A stretch of 64,000 nucleotides of DNA from the NCBI GenBank assembly GCA_947302355.1, contig CAMYUU010000003.1, positions 38,467 to 102,466 of the forward strand, written 5' to 3'. Under the pieces are notes generated by a model. It searched no databases, was not told the DNA's origin, and saw only the letters and a list, made by a program, of their open reading frames with translations. This DNA comes from an uncultured Candidatus Saccharibacteria bacterium. Lineage in GTDB: Bacteria > Patescibacteriota > Saccharimonadia > Saccharimonadales > Saccharimonadaceae. Below are positions 31,267 to 41,011 of this stretch, one piece after another (position 1 is the first letter of the stretch; each line of letters starts with the position of its first letter). A program made the translations under genes and the position numbers.

Positions 31267-32475
31267 ATGGATTCTAAAAATGGTGGGCAATCTTCGAGTG
31301 ATCTGCAGAGGCAGACAGCGGCCGCAATCGCCAGAAAAAAGGTACTGACGGCTTATGCTGAATCAGCCGAAAAGGCCAGAAAAGAAGCTAGCAAGAATAA
31401 CGCTCATCTAAAAAACGAGCCAATTCAAAGCAGACTTAATTCTGAATCTTGGAAAAGATATCATTCGGCGTGGCAAAACTACTACCAGAAATACTATAGT
31501 GAATATTACTCTAGAGCGGCTCAAAACTATATCGCAAAGGAGCGTTTAAAAGATGAGCGGGAAAGAGCCGAGGAGGAGGAAATCCTGAGTTCTATCGCAA
31601 AATCTAGCACTAAAACTACCAGGACCACTGGGTTATCTCTGGGTACTGGCGTAAGCGAAGAGGATAGCGCCTATGATTCGTCCGACAGCATCAAGCAAAA
31701 TTTGAGACAAAGAATCCGTAAGAAAGCGACCGAAAACGCCAAATTTACACACCGTCACAAACATTTAATTCCGATTGTCGCTGGGATTGTTGTAATATTA
31801 ATTATCCTATTCTTGCAATATAATAGGCTTATTTTTGCACCTATTATGGCCTACGTATCGCCAGGTAATGCTCCTGCTTCCGAAATTGAGGCTATAGACC
31901 CCACGATTACTCAAACTGTTTCTTCTGATCCGCGTTTAATTATCCCCAAACTCAATATTGATGTGCCCATTCATTTTGGTATTCCACTTTCTGATGTGAT
32001 GTCTAGCATGAATAACGGCGTAGCGCATTATCGCATTGCTGGTGCTAGCGCATACCCAGGAGAAATTGGTAACCTAGTTATCACTGGACATTCGGCGGGC
32101 GATATTTACAGCTCAAATCCTTATAAATATATTTTTTCCGGCCTAGAACGATTGGATGATGGTGACTTGATTTATGTCAACTACAATTCCGTACGATACA
32201 CTTATAGAGTTACTAAAAAAGAGGTGGTGGAGCCTACTAATGTGGCAGCTTTAGTCGTAAACACCGATAAGCCTATTCTAACACTAGTAACTTGCACGCC
32301 ACTTGGGACATCGCGTTATCGTTTGCTGGTAACTGCTGAACAAATTTCACCAAATTATGAAACTGCCGAGACGGCAGAGGATTTACCTACAGTTGATCAA
32401 AACACCGATGACACCATGCCCGCTAATGATCCTTCCTTCTTTGAGGGAATTTGGAATTGGCTAACAGGAAATTAA
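31267..32475 (+). CDS. Membrane-anchored sortase
   Basis: Central TM; LVITGHSAG (catalytic His) and ILTLVTCTPLGTSRYRLLVTAE (catalytic Cys/Arg). Confidence 0.9.
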   Translation: MDSKNGGQSSSDLQRQTAAAIARKKVLTAYAESAEKARKEASKNNAHLKNEPIQSRLNSESWKRYHSAWQNYYQKYYSEYYSRAAQNYIAKERLKDERERAEEEEILSSIAKSSTKTTRTTGLSLGTGVSEEDSAYDSSDSIKQNLRQRIRKKATENAKFTHRHKHLIPIVAGIVVILIILFLQYNRLIFAPIMAYVSPGNAPASEIEAIDPTITQTVSSDPRLIIPKLNIDVPIHFGIPLSDVMSSMNNGVAHYRIAGASAYPGEIGNLVITGHSAGDIYSSNPYKYIFSGLERLDDGDLIYVNYNSVRYTYRVTKKEVVEPTNVAALVVNTDKPILTLVTCTPLGTSRYRLLVTAEQISPNYETAETAEDLPTVDQNTDDTMPANDPSFFEGIWNWLTGN

Positions 32476-32482
32476 AGCTAGA

Positions 32483-33895
32483 TTAATGCTCGATTAGCCA
32501 CTCACGTATTAGTGAGTTATCACTAAAATAATATAACCATTTATTATCGGTAATAGTAGATGGAAAACCGCTTTTAACATTTTTGGCTATTTCTCGGCGA
32601 TTGAGTCCATCAAAATCATACACGATAAGGCTACCGTCCGAAATATCATAAACCATATCGTCGTCCAGCCAGCCATAATCTATGTTTTCTGTATTCCACT
32701 CCACCACAGAGAGTGCCTCCATATCTAGCGCAGCTATGTTAGAGCCGTTAGTCAAAATAATAAATTCGCCATTGTGACCGACTTTAATGCGGGCAGGATT
32801 AAAGCTTAGAGTAAATTCCTCCACTACCTTAGTAAAATCAGCTTCTCCGTATAATGTAACTATGTCGTCGTGAACAGTTGTAATATATTTGTCGTCATAG
32901 AATTTGCTCACTACGACCTGGGTGGGGCGGTTAATAGTGTCTAACTTGGTAACCTTGTCATCTCCCATTTTGAAAAGATTGAGAGTATATTCTTCGGCAT
33001 CATCGGTAGACTGGTCTGCAATGAAAATGACTTCGTTCTCGTAGTGATCTAATGAAATGATTTTTTCTGCTAGAATTGCCGAAATCTGCTCGCTGGCAAC
33101 GTCAATTTTGCGCAGATTTTGACCTTGCAGGGAGAGTAAGGCACTAGCAGAATTATTCATAATTTGAATATTATCAAAATCCATATCAAATTTTCGTGAT
33201 AAGTTTATACTGTCTTTTACGTTATCAATATTGACCATCACCCATTCTGTAGTTTCCGCATTCTTGACGTTAAATAGTACGTGAGCATTGTCATTAGCCC
33301 AATCAGCGGAAACTATCTGCCCAGTGAAAGAGGTATCGTCGGAATCTTCGGAGGAGTCCGGATTAGTAAATAACCCCTCGACGTTGATTGTGTGAGAAGA
33401 TATTTTTTCACTATTCAAGGATAAAATTCGCCATTTCGTAGTATCGTTAGTTAATAAGAGTATACTGCGATCGGGAGAAATAGTCGCAAAAGTTGCGCCG
33501 TCGATGTCAGCCGCAGTCTCTATTTCACGATTATTTAAGAAGAGTCGGGGATAGTGTAAACGATACAATAGACCCTCGCGAATGTTAATGGTTTTGGACC
33601 AAGTATCGTAACCATCTTTGGATAAAGTGACGGTATGTTCACCGCTGGATAAAGTTTTGGACGTATTGGTGCGTTGCAGCCAAGAAGATCCCCCATCTAT
33701 ATTGACGTCTGCGCCAGTAGGAATAGAAGACACCTGAAGTAGGCCTTGACGCTCCACTTCAAAATCCGCATTAAGCCAGTATCCAGAAACGATTAATGCG
33801 AGTATCAAAACAGTCAAAATCACAGCAATCACCATGACTATTTCAGATGCGATTACTTTAAAATGCTGAATGCGTTTTATCTTTTCTTGATCCAT
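32483..33895 (-). CDS. PEGA-domain membrane protein with a beta-propeller-like extracytoplasmic domain
   Basis: TM near N-terminus; LLQVSSIPTGADVNIDGG...GEHTVTLSKDGYDTWSKTI. Confidence 0.8.
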   Translation of the reverse strand: MDQEKIKRIQHFKVIASEIVMVIAVILTVLILALIVSGYWLNADFEVERQGLLQVSSIPTGADVNIDGGSSWLQRTNTSKTLSSGEHTVTLSKDGYDTWSKTINIREGLLYRLHYPRLFLNNREIETAADIDGATFATISPDRSILLLTNDTTKWRILSLNSEKISSHTINVEGLFTNPDSSEDSDDTSFTGQIVSADWANDNAHVLFNVKNAETTEWVMVNIDNVKDSINLSRKFDMDFDNIQIMNNSASALLSLQGQNLRKIDVASEQISAILAEKIISLDHYENEVIFIADQSTDDAEEYTLNLFKMGDDKVTKLDTINRPTQVVVSKFYDDKYITTVHDDIVTLYGEADFTKVVEEFTLSFNPARIKVGHNGEFIILTNGSNIAALDMEALSVVEWNTENIDYGWLDDDMVYDISDGSLIVYDFDGLNRREIAKNVKSGFPSTITDNKWLYYFSDNSLIREWLIEH

Positions 33896-34060
33896 ATCAA
33901 TAATCTGTTTAATATCCTCTTGGTCCGCATAGAAAGTATTACGCTACGAGCCATGAGGGCCACCTGACATAAATATTATAGCATAATAATCGCCAAAATT
34001 AGCTCTTGCATTTTTATGATAAAAAGGTTATGATGGATATAGGTATAAGAGAGGTAAAAT

Positions 34061-34942
34061 ATGCAAAAATCCGATGGTCAGAAAGCCCAAAATGCGCATC
34101 GAAAAACGCAGGCTTCGACTACTCTAAATAGAAAATATGTAAAGCGCCCGGCAAAGGTGAGCGATATGGTGGCGACCACCCAAAGATCTCCTAAAATTTC
34201 CCATTTTCACTACCCAGTAGCAAAAACTGCCGTCGTCGACTCGAAGCAATCGGCTTCAACTGTTAAAGCTGAACAGCCAACACCGCATCCGTTGCAAACT
34301 TTAGCAAATGCAAAAATGCAAGCCAGAAATAATGCATCTGTTAATATTTCTAAGACCTCTCAACCAACCGCTAAGGAATTAAAAGACCAAGCCATTAGAA
34401 AAGCTTTGGCCGCAGCTGAAACTAGCGACTTACAACAGCAATCTACTTATACAAAAAACAAGCACACCAATAAAATTCATTTTGGATTTGGGCGTGTAAT
34501 GTTGGCTTTGGCATGTACGACGGTGGCAGTATTCGCAATTGTATATTTTGTAAATCTAAACATGCCAGACATATCCTTGAGGGTTGCCGCCATGCAGACC
34601 GGTATTGATGCTTCTTATCCAAATTACGTGCCGCGCGGCTATGGTATTACTAGCATAACCTCAGAAGAGGGAAAAATTGTCTTAGATTTTGCAAACAACG
34701 AAATAGATAGCGCGTTTACATTGGTCGAGGAAAAATCTTCTTGGGATTCGGGCGCATTGCTTTCTAACTACGTCCAGCCAGAATGGAAGGATAATTATAC
34801 TGTTATCCGTGAGCAGGGAATCACTATATACATTAATGGGAACAATGCCGCCTGGGTAAATGGCGGGGTACTGTATAAGATTAATGCTACTTCTGGCACA
34901 CTCACCAACAAGCAAATTCGTTCGATTGCGGTTTCGCTATAG
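34061..34942 (+). CDS. Membrane protein with DUF4367-like C-terminal domain
   Basis: Basic N-terminus, one TM, PNYVPRGYGITSITSEEGKIVLDFAN...GITIYINGNNAAWVNGGVLYKI. Confidence 0.65.
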   Translation: MQKSDGQKAQNAHRKTQASTTLNRKYVKRPAKVSDMVATTQRSPKISHFHYPVAKTAVVDSKQSASTVKAEQPTPHPLQTLANAKMQARNNASVNISKTSQPTAKELKDQAIRKALAAAETSDLQQQSTYTKNKHTNKIHFGFGRVMLALACTTVAVFAIVYFVNLNMPDISLRVAAMQTGIDASYPNYVPRGYGITSITSEEGKIVLDFANNEIDSAFTLVEEKSSWDSGALLSNYVQPEWKDNYTVIREQGITIYINGNNAAWVNGGVLYKINATSGTLTNKQIRSIAVSL

Positions 34943-34958
34943 GAATCTGATATTTAAT

Positions 34959-36395
34959 CTATATTGCGCTAGCTACGGCATTTAGTCTGGCTAGCGCAAT
35001 TTCTTTTCCTAGGACTTCCATAGTAAGGTTGAGGGCGGGACTAAACGGAGCGAAGCTGATAGCAATGCGTATAAGGCTAAAGAGTTCTGCTGGTTTTTTG
35101 CCCGTTTCCTGCAAGAGATCATTTAATGCTTGCTGAAGATTGTCTGCGTCCCAAGCGTCGATACTAGCTAGCTTCGCAATTGTTGTTTTTAGAAGGCTCT
35201 CGATTTCGGCTTCGGACATCTTTTTGATGAATTTATTGTTAATTAGAAAGTCTAGATTAATCTCTGGATCGGAAAAGAAATAGGCGCTCATTTCACGTAA
35301 ATCAGCCAAGGCTCTAAGACGATCGTAAAGGATGGAAAGAACTTTAATCTTGTATTCTTCGCTATGAGTCTTAGCTACGCTCGGCCAAAAACCTTCAGTC
35401 CTAGCATAAAGCGCTTCTGGCCCCTGTTCGTCAAAAATACTTCTGATCCATTGACCATTCATCCAAAGCAGTTTAGTTTCATCATATCTGGCACCAGAGT
35501 TTTGAATACGATCCAAGGAAAACTTCGCAATTAATTCTTCTTTGGTGTAGATTTCTTGTTCGGTACCATCATTCCATCCAAGACATGCTAGGTAGTTAAG
35601 CATAGCTTCTGGCAAAATGCCATCTTGGCGGTATTCGGTAACAGACTTAGCGCCATCGCGTTTGCCAAGTTTTTTATTGCTATTAGGGGCTAAAATGTGT
35701 GGCAGAGAAACAAGTTTGGGGCGAGGAAGATCTAGAGCTTCATAAAGAGCTAGGTAATTTGGTGTACTAGACAAATACTCCACGCCACGCATAACGTGAG
35801 TGACGCCCATTTCAGCATCATCTACAATATGAGCAAAATTATAGGTAGGGTAACCGTCCTTTTTGATTAGAATAATATCATCTAAGACTTCTGGACCGGC
35901 ATGCATGTCTCCCATTACTTCATCGTGCCACTCATAGGATTTAGGCTCGGCTTTGAATCTGAGTGGGATGCCGGGCTGCCATTCTGGAGTGTCCGTAGGG
36001 CGAAAATTTCGATAGAGGAATGGTGTCTTCGACGCATTGCACTGCTCTCGATATTTTTCAATTTGGTCAGAAGGAGTAGGGTCGGCATAGGCACGACCTT
36101 TGGCTATAAGTTTGCGCGCCCAGTCGTGATAAATCTCTTGGCGCTCGCTTTGAAAATATGGCCCATGGTCGCCCCCCACAATTGGGCCTTCGTCCCAGTT
36201 AAGCCCAAGCCATTCCAGAGTGTCTTCGACGAGTTCCGTAGCGCCCTCGACATAGCGCGCACGGTCGGTGTCCTCAATACGCAAAATCATTTTGCCGTGA
36301 TTTTGGCGTGCTAATAGGTATGGATAAATCGCAGAACGAACGTTGCCAATATGGATGTATCCCGTGGGGCTGGGTGCAAATCTAGTAACTATCAT
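34959..36395 (-). CDS. gltX: Glutamyl-tRNA synthetase
   Basis: VTRFAPSPTGYIHIGNVRSAIYPYLLAR; RIEDTDRARYVEGA; NKKLGKRDGAKSV. Confidence 0.97.
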   Translation of the reverse strand: MIVTRFAPSPTGYIHIGNVRSAIYPYLLARQNHGKMILRIEDTDRARYVEGATELVEDTLEWLGLNWDEGPIVGGDHGPYFQSERQEIYHDWARKLIAKGRAYADPTPSDQIEKYREQCNASKTPFLYRNFRPTDTPEWQPGIPLRFKAEPKSYEWHDEVMGDMHAGPEVLDDIILIKKDGYPTYNFAHIVDDAEMGVTHVMRGVEYLSSTPNYLALYEALDLPRPKLVSLPHILAPNSNKKLGKRDGAKSVTEYRQDGILPEAMLNYLACLGWNDGTEQEIYTKEELIAKFSLDRIQNSGARYDETKLLWMNGQWIRSIFDEQGPEALYARTEGFWPSVAKTHSEEYKIKVLSILYDRLRALADLREMSAYFFSDPEINLDFLINNKFIKKMSEAEIESLLKTTIAKLASIDAWDADNLQQALNDLLQETGKKPAELFSLIRIAISFAPFSPALNLTMEVLGKEIALARLNAVASAI

Positions 36396-36447
36396 AGCAA
36401 AATTATATCATAAGATAGATTCACTCTCAAATTAGGCTAAACTGATG

Positions 36448-37482
36448 TTAATTATTGACGCTCTCCTCTTCGTCCTCATCGTCATCATCATCTCGGTAAG
36501 CAAGAACGAAGAAAGTCAACCCTGTAACTGCAGCTACTGATGAGGCCATGATTAAGCCTGTGATTGGCAACGAACCATCAGCGATGCTGGAGAACGTTTC
36601 GTAGCGTTCACCTTGAGGTGATGCATAGGCGCTTCTATTGTCACCAGCACTAACTTCAGTGGTAGTAGTATTTCCAGAAGTGGTAGTATAAACTGTAGTT
36701 CCAACGGCGCCGCTAGTAGACCCAACGCCTTGTGTAGCTCCAGTACCAGTGCTGCCGGTATATGTAGCAGTATTATTATTAGGCGTATCGTCTGCCGGTG
36801 TATCTGGATTGGTAGGCGTAATTGGGTTATTGTTGTCAATCACGCCAGACACTACGCTAACAATTACCGTACCGGTATATGTACCTGAAGCCGTACTGGC
36901 GTTACCTTTTGCACCGAAATAGATGTTTTGAGAGCCAGTGGTTTTATGTGTGGTCGCACCATCTATGATAGTGATTGGACTAGCGGAACTATTAGTCATT
37001 GGATAATAATTACCACTATTATTGCCCGCTGCAGTTTCGCCGTAGCTATGGCTGTTAAGCGTGTAAGAATTTTGAACGGTTCCATTCAAAGTATATTCTC
37101 CTAAAGAATACCCCCAATAATTAGCAGGGAAAGCGGACCTAGTAGAACTACTAGCCAAAGTCGGTAGTTTAGCCGTGCTAAGCGTTGTGTTAGTTAATGA
37201 TATGTTGTTGTCCGCAATATCTGCATACATTGAGGCTGTAAAGCCTGCCGTGTTATTATTAACAACACTGATTAAGAAATCATTACGCAAAAACTCGTCT
37301 ACGCCACCACTAGCGGGAGAAGACGGACGAGTAATAGAAACAGAGAGAGTCTCTTTAACATTTACTTGAAAGTTTGCGTCAACCTCTTGAGCAGATGCCG
37401 AATTTGCTCCGAATAAAGTGAGTAGAATCGGAGCTAAAAATGAGATATCTTTGGTTATGACCTTCAGTGTTTGTTTAACCAT
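36448..37482 (-). CDS. Secreted surface protein with LPITG motif and acidic C-terminal tail
   Basis: Signal peptide; NTAGFTASMYADI, WGYSL, FGAKGNASTASGTYTGTVIVSV; C-terminus LPITGLIMASSVAAVTGLTFFVLAYRDDDDDEDEEESVNN. Confidence 0.8.
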   Translation of the reverse strand: MVKQTLKVITKDISFLAPILLTLFGANSASAQEVDANFQVNVKETLSVSITRPSSPASGGVDEFLRNDFLISVVNNNTAGFTASMYADIADNNISLTNTTLSTAKLPTLASSSTRSAFPANYWGYSLGEYTLNGTVQNSYTLNSHSYGETAAGNNSGNYYPMTNSSASPITIIDGATTHKTTGSQNIYFGAKGNASTASGTYTGTVIVSVVSGVIDNNNPITPTNPDTPADDTPNNNTATYTGSTGTGATQGVGSTSGAVGTTVYTTTSGNTTTTEVSAGDNRSAYASPQGERYETFSSIADGSLPITGLIMASSVAAVTGLTFFVLAYRDDDDDEDEEESVNN

Positions 37483-37583
37483 AACTAGATTATAGCACAA
37501 ACATTTTAATTTTTGTGCTAAAATTATAAAAAGATTTACATTTTTTTAAAAATCGTCAACATAACAGGGGAAATGGAGTAAAA

Positions 37584-38831
37584 ATGGCACCAGAAAAAGC
37601 AAACAAACCTGTGGAAAAAGTCCAAAATCTGGCTATGAATGAGTCTACGACCAAATTGCAAAAACCACAAGAAAGAATGAAAAAACAGTGGTTGGCCTTT
37701 TTGGTGAGTGGAATTGTCATGACCTTAGCTGGTACTGGTTGTGTTTTATTTGCATTATTAAGACCAAAAGTCGAGTTCGAGTCTTTACATTATCCTATTA
37801 TCCCTTCAAAGAAAAGCGTGGAGGAGACATATAGCGATTTAACTGGTTTGCCACTTTCTGATGCTGCGCTTAAAGATTCTCCTATCTATTGCGTTCAAAT
37901 TCCAAATGGAACTGACGGAGCTAGGCCACAAGCTGGCCTTAATGAAGCTGGTGTGATATTCGAGGCTATTGCTGAGGCTGGCATTACTCGGTTCGCTGCC
38001 ATTTTTCAAAATCCATCATCCGCCGTGATTGGACCAATTCGCTCGCTGAGATTATATTATTTAGAGTGGGACACTCCGTTTGACTGCACGATTGTTCATG
38101 CTGGTGGTGCAGATGACGCATTAAAGGCAGTCTCTAGCGGCGGCTACTCAGATTTGTCTGAAGACTATAGCTATATGTATCGCGGTACATATGGTTCGAG
38201 ATTGTGGAATAATTTGTTTACTACTCCTACGAACCTAGCTAGGTTCAGTGGTGATTCGGGCAAATCATCTTCTAATGCTCAGGGATTTACACGCATGACG
38301 CCAGCTGAATCTGAGAAATCACGGATTGATAATTTGGTTACAGAAAAACTCAGCATTACTACTCCTACAGATAAAAACACTTCTGAGCTGAGCGCGAAAG
38401 TCACTAATATTAACCTAAGCTTTGGCTCTTCGCCTACTTTTAATGTTAATTACGAATATGACGCAAATACCAACACGTATCGTCGTAATTATGGAATTGG
38501 CGCACATGAAGTATACTCTTGTCCGAGCGAAGATCTAGGTGAACGTAATCCGGAAGACGTATGTCAATTAACCGTGATGTCGCCTACGGCGGTAGTTGCG
38601 ATGGTGGTTTCAGAAAGAAGGGCATCAGATAATTACCATGAGGACATCACAACTATTGGCTCTGGGGATGCTTACATTTTCCAGAATGGTACTGCAGTGC
38701 AGGGGAAGTGGACCAAGTCATCTCTTGGGGAACAAATCAAGTTTACAGACTCTGAAGGAAATGAAATTAAGCTCGCCCCTGGGCAAACTTTTGTTTCTGC
38801 AATTCCTGGATACGGAAGCGTTGATTATTGA
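37584..38831 (+). CDS. DUF3048/YerB-family protein
   Basis: PIYCVQIPNGTDGARPQAGLNEAGVIFEAIAEAGITRFAAIFQ...IGPIRSLRLYYLEW. Confidence 0.85.
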   Translation: MAPEKANKPVEKVQNLAMNESTTKLQKPQERMKKQWLAFLVSGIVMTLAGTGCVLFALLRPKVEFESLHYPIIPSKKSVEETYSDLTGLPLSDAALKDSPIYCVQIPNGTDGARPQAGLNEAGVIFEAIAEAGITRFAAIFQNPSSAVIGPIRSLRLYYLEWDTPFDCTIVHAGGADDALKAVSSGGYSDLSEDYSYMYRGTYGSRLWNNLFTTPTNLARFSGDSGKSSSNAQGFTRMTPAESEKSRIDNLVTEKLSITTPTDKNTSELSAKVTNINLSFGSSPTFNVNYEYDANTNTYRRNYGIGAHEVYSCPSEDLGERNPEDVCQLTVMSPTAVVAMVVSERRASDNYHEDITTIGSGDAYIFQNGTAVQGKWTKSSLGEQIKFTDSEGNEIKLAPGQTFVSAIPGYGSVDY

Positions 38832-38982
38832 TCCGAAGTGTGATATAGTAATAAGAGGTAGCGCAGTGCATCTTTGGCTGCGCAGGCACATTTGTAGATT
38901 TGGTTCCGTACTCGCTTTGTTTGTACTGGAACCTCATTCGTTGAAAATTCTAAAACGGGTTTTAGAATTTTCCCCTCATTTC

Positions 38983-39059
38983 GGTTCCGTCGTCTAGTGG
39001 TCTAGGACGTCTGGTTCTCATCCAGAAAATCGCGGGTTCGACTCCCGCCGGAATCACCA
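38983..39059 (+). tRNA. tRNA-Glu(CTC), CCA encoded
   Basis: GGTTCCGTCGTCTAGTGGTCTAGGACGTCTGGTTCTCATCCAGAAAATCGCGGGTTCGACTCCCGCCGGAATCACCA; loop TTCTCAT. Confidence 0.96.
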
Positions 39060-39068
39060 AATAAAAAA

Positions 39069-39098
39069 GAAGAGCTCCGTAGGAGTTCTTGTTTTTTA
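39069..39098 (+). terminator. Intrinsic terminator after tRNA-Glu
   Basis: AAGAGCTCCgtaGGAGTTCTTGTTTTTT. Confidence 0.8.
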
Positions 39099-39144
39099 TT
39101 TAAGATGACGCCAGGGAGAATTTCTCCCGCCGGAATCACTAGAT

Positions 39145-39430
39145 AGGAAAATCCCCGCCGTTTGGCGGGGATATAATAATTGGGTAGGCTCTTTTGTTTG
39201 GCAATCCGAAGATTTTGTATCCAACGTCTAGATTATTCCTCTTGATCGATGAGGAACCAAACAAGCAGGATTGAAAGATAGGATGTAGCCCCCACGTTCC
39301 CTCGGCAGGCAACGACAGCATTCCTATCCTTAGCATTTATACCTGCATGTGATTCAACTTTCGTGGGGGGACACGAACGCGTAGAGAAATGCTAAAACTC
39401 TACATCACTTAGAATCACACGTGAGCCTTT
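39145..39430 (-). ncRNA. Stand-alone structured RNA of unknown family, with promoter, closing P1 helix, candidate pseudoknots and terminator
   Basis: Minus promoter TTGACC-N17-TAAATT (39463-39435); AGGCTC (39428-39423) pairs with GAGCCT (39191-39186); internal hairpins; terminator ATCCCCGCCaaacGGCGGGGATTTTCC. Confidence 0.7.
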
Positions 39431-39550
39431 TCATAATTTACCATATCTTGGTTTTCAGGTCAATACTTTTTTAATATTTCAAGCTATTTTCGCTCCTTTA
39501 CAGCGTTATTTTGATTAAGGGTAAGAGAAAAATATGATATAATAGTGATT

Positions 39551-40924
39551 ATGAAAAAAATACCAATTGTAGCATTAATCGGTCAGACCAACGCTGGAAA
39601 ATCCAGCCTTCTTAACCGTATGGCTCACAGAAACATCGCTATTGTAGCCCGCGAAGAAGGAACTACGAGAGATAATGTAATGACTACGATTGATGATTCT
39701 TTTATCTTGATTGACACGGCAGGACTAAAAGATCCATCGGATGATTTTGAAGCTTCTATTCAAGAGCAAATTGAAGATGCAATTGAGGCGGCAGACGCAA
39801 TTCTAGTGACACTTGATTCTAGCAAATATCCTGATCATCGTGATAAAGAGATTGCTAAAAAGGCGCTAAAATCTCGTAAACCCGTACTACTAGTGTTAAA
39901 TAAATCGGATCTTGGCGAAGCGCTTCCTTCAGAAGAATTCTTATCGCTCGGGATTAAGCCCGACGAGATTTTTCGCACTTCGGCTACAACCGGACAAGGG
40001 ATTAGAGATTTGAAAGAAAGTTTAAACAGCTCTTTAAGGGGATTTCGGAGCGCGGCAGCGCGAGACTTAGCACGCGAACCCCGTGGCGACGGGCGTGAGC
40101 GACGCGACCCGAAAAGAGCTGTTGAACTTTCTTTGAAAATCGCTTTGATTGGTCGGCCAAATGTAGGAAAGAGTAGCCTGTTTAATTCCTTGGGGAAAAA
40201 GCAACAAGCGATTGTAAGCTCTAGGCAGGGAACAACTAGGGACGTAAATAGAGTACAAGTTAAATATAATGGTCAGGCATTGGAGATTCTAGACACAGCG
40301 GGATTACGGAAGCCGGGTAGACGCGAAGTGGGAATTGAAAAATTTTCTGCCATTCGGAGCCTGGCGGCGATTGAAGAAGCCGATGTTTGCGCGTTGCTTA
40401 TTGATGCGACCGAGCCACATTCTAAATTGGACCAATCTTTAGCTGGGCAAATTGTAGAGGCGGGTAAGGGAATAGTCATAGTGCTTACCAAGACGGATTT
40501 AATTGACGATTCGGCTCGGATTGATGAGATTTTAGATGATTTGGAGCGCGATTTTGACTTTTTGCCATATGCACCAGTGTTAATAACTAGCTCAGAGACA
40601 GGGAAAAACGTAACTAAACTTTTCGAATTAGCCTGCGAGATTGATAAGAATCGCCATCAAGAGATCAAAACCTCTGATCTAAATAAAATTTTAAATGATG
40701 CAATTACTTCGCATATACCAGCTGGGCTAAAAAACACACGGCCAAAGCCGAAATACATGGTGCAGACCGACACCTGTCCGCCTTGGTTTGTAGTGTATGG
40801 TCATGATCTTGAATTATTGCACTGGTCGTGGAAGAGATTCTTGGAGCGAAAGATTCGTGAAAAATATCCATTGATTGGTACACCTATTGCCTTTTCGTTC
40901 AGGGATGTAGATTCGCAAAAATAA
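39551..40924 (+). CDS. der: Ribosome biogenesis GTPase Der, with an in-frame palindromic insertion between the G domains
   Basis: ALIGQTNAGKSSLLNRM, DTAGLKD, IALIGRPNVGKSSLFNSL, DTAGLRKPGR; insertion RGFRSAAARDLAREPRGDGRERRDPKR. Confidence 0.95.
   Translation: MKKIPIVALIGQTNAGKSSLLNRMAHRNIAIVAREEGTTRDNVMTTIDDSFILIDTAGLKDPSDDFEASIQEQIEDAIEAADAILVTLDSSKYPDHRDKEIAKKALKSRKPVLLVLNKSDLGEALPSEEFLSLGIKPDEIFRTSATTGQGIRDLKESLNSSLRGFRSAAARDLAREPRGDGRERRDPKRAVELSLKIALIGRPNVGKSSLFNSLGKKQQAIVSSRQGTTRDVNRVQVKYNGQALEILDTAGLRKPGRREVGIEKFSAIRSLAAIEEADVCALLIDATEPHSKLDQSLAGQIVEAGKGIVIVLTKTDLIDDSARIDEILDDLERDFDFLPYAPVLITSSETGKNVTKLFELACEIDKNRHQEIKTSDLNKILNDAITSHIPAGLKNTRPKPKYMVQTDTCPPWFVVYGHDLELLHWSWKRFLERKIREKYPLIGTPIAFSFRDVDSQK
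40007..40141 (+). repeat. Palindromic in-frame insertion, family B, in der
   Basis: Left arm GATTTGAAAGAAAGTTTAAACAGCTCTTTAAGGGG; right arm reverse complement GATTTTCAAAGAAAGTTCAACAGCTCTTTTCGGG; core CCCGTGGCGACGGGCGTGAGCGACGCGACCCGAAA. Confidence 0.82.
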
Positions 40925-41011
40925 GTTTTGTGCTATAATGTGATTAGGTGGGAGTGCATTTATTTGTACTCTCTTTTTGAATACCATCGCACATTAAAAA
41001 GGAGGATGCTA

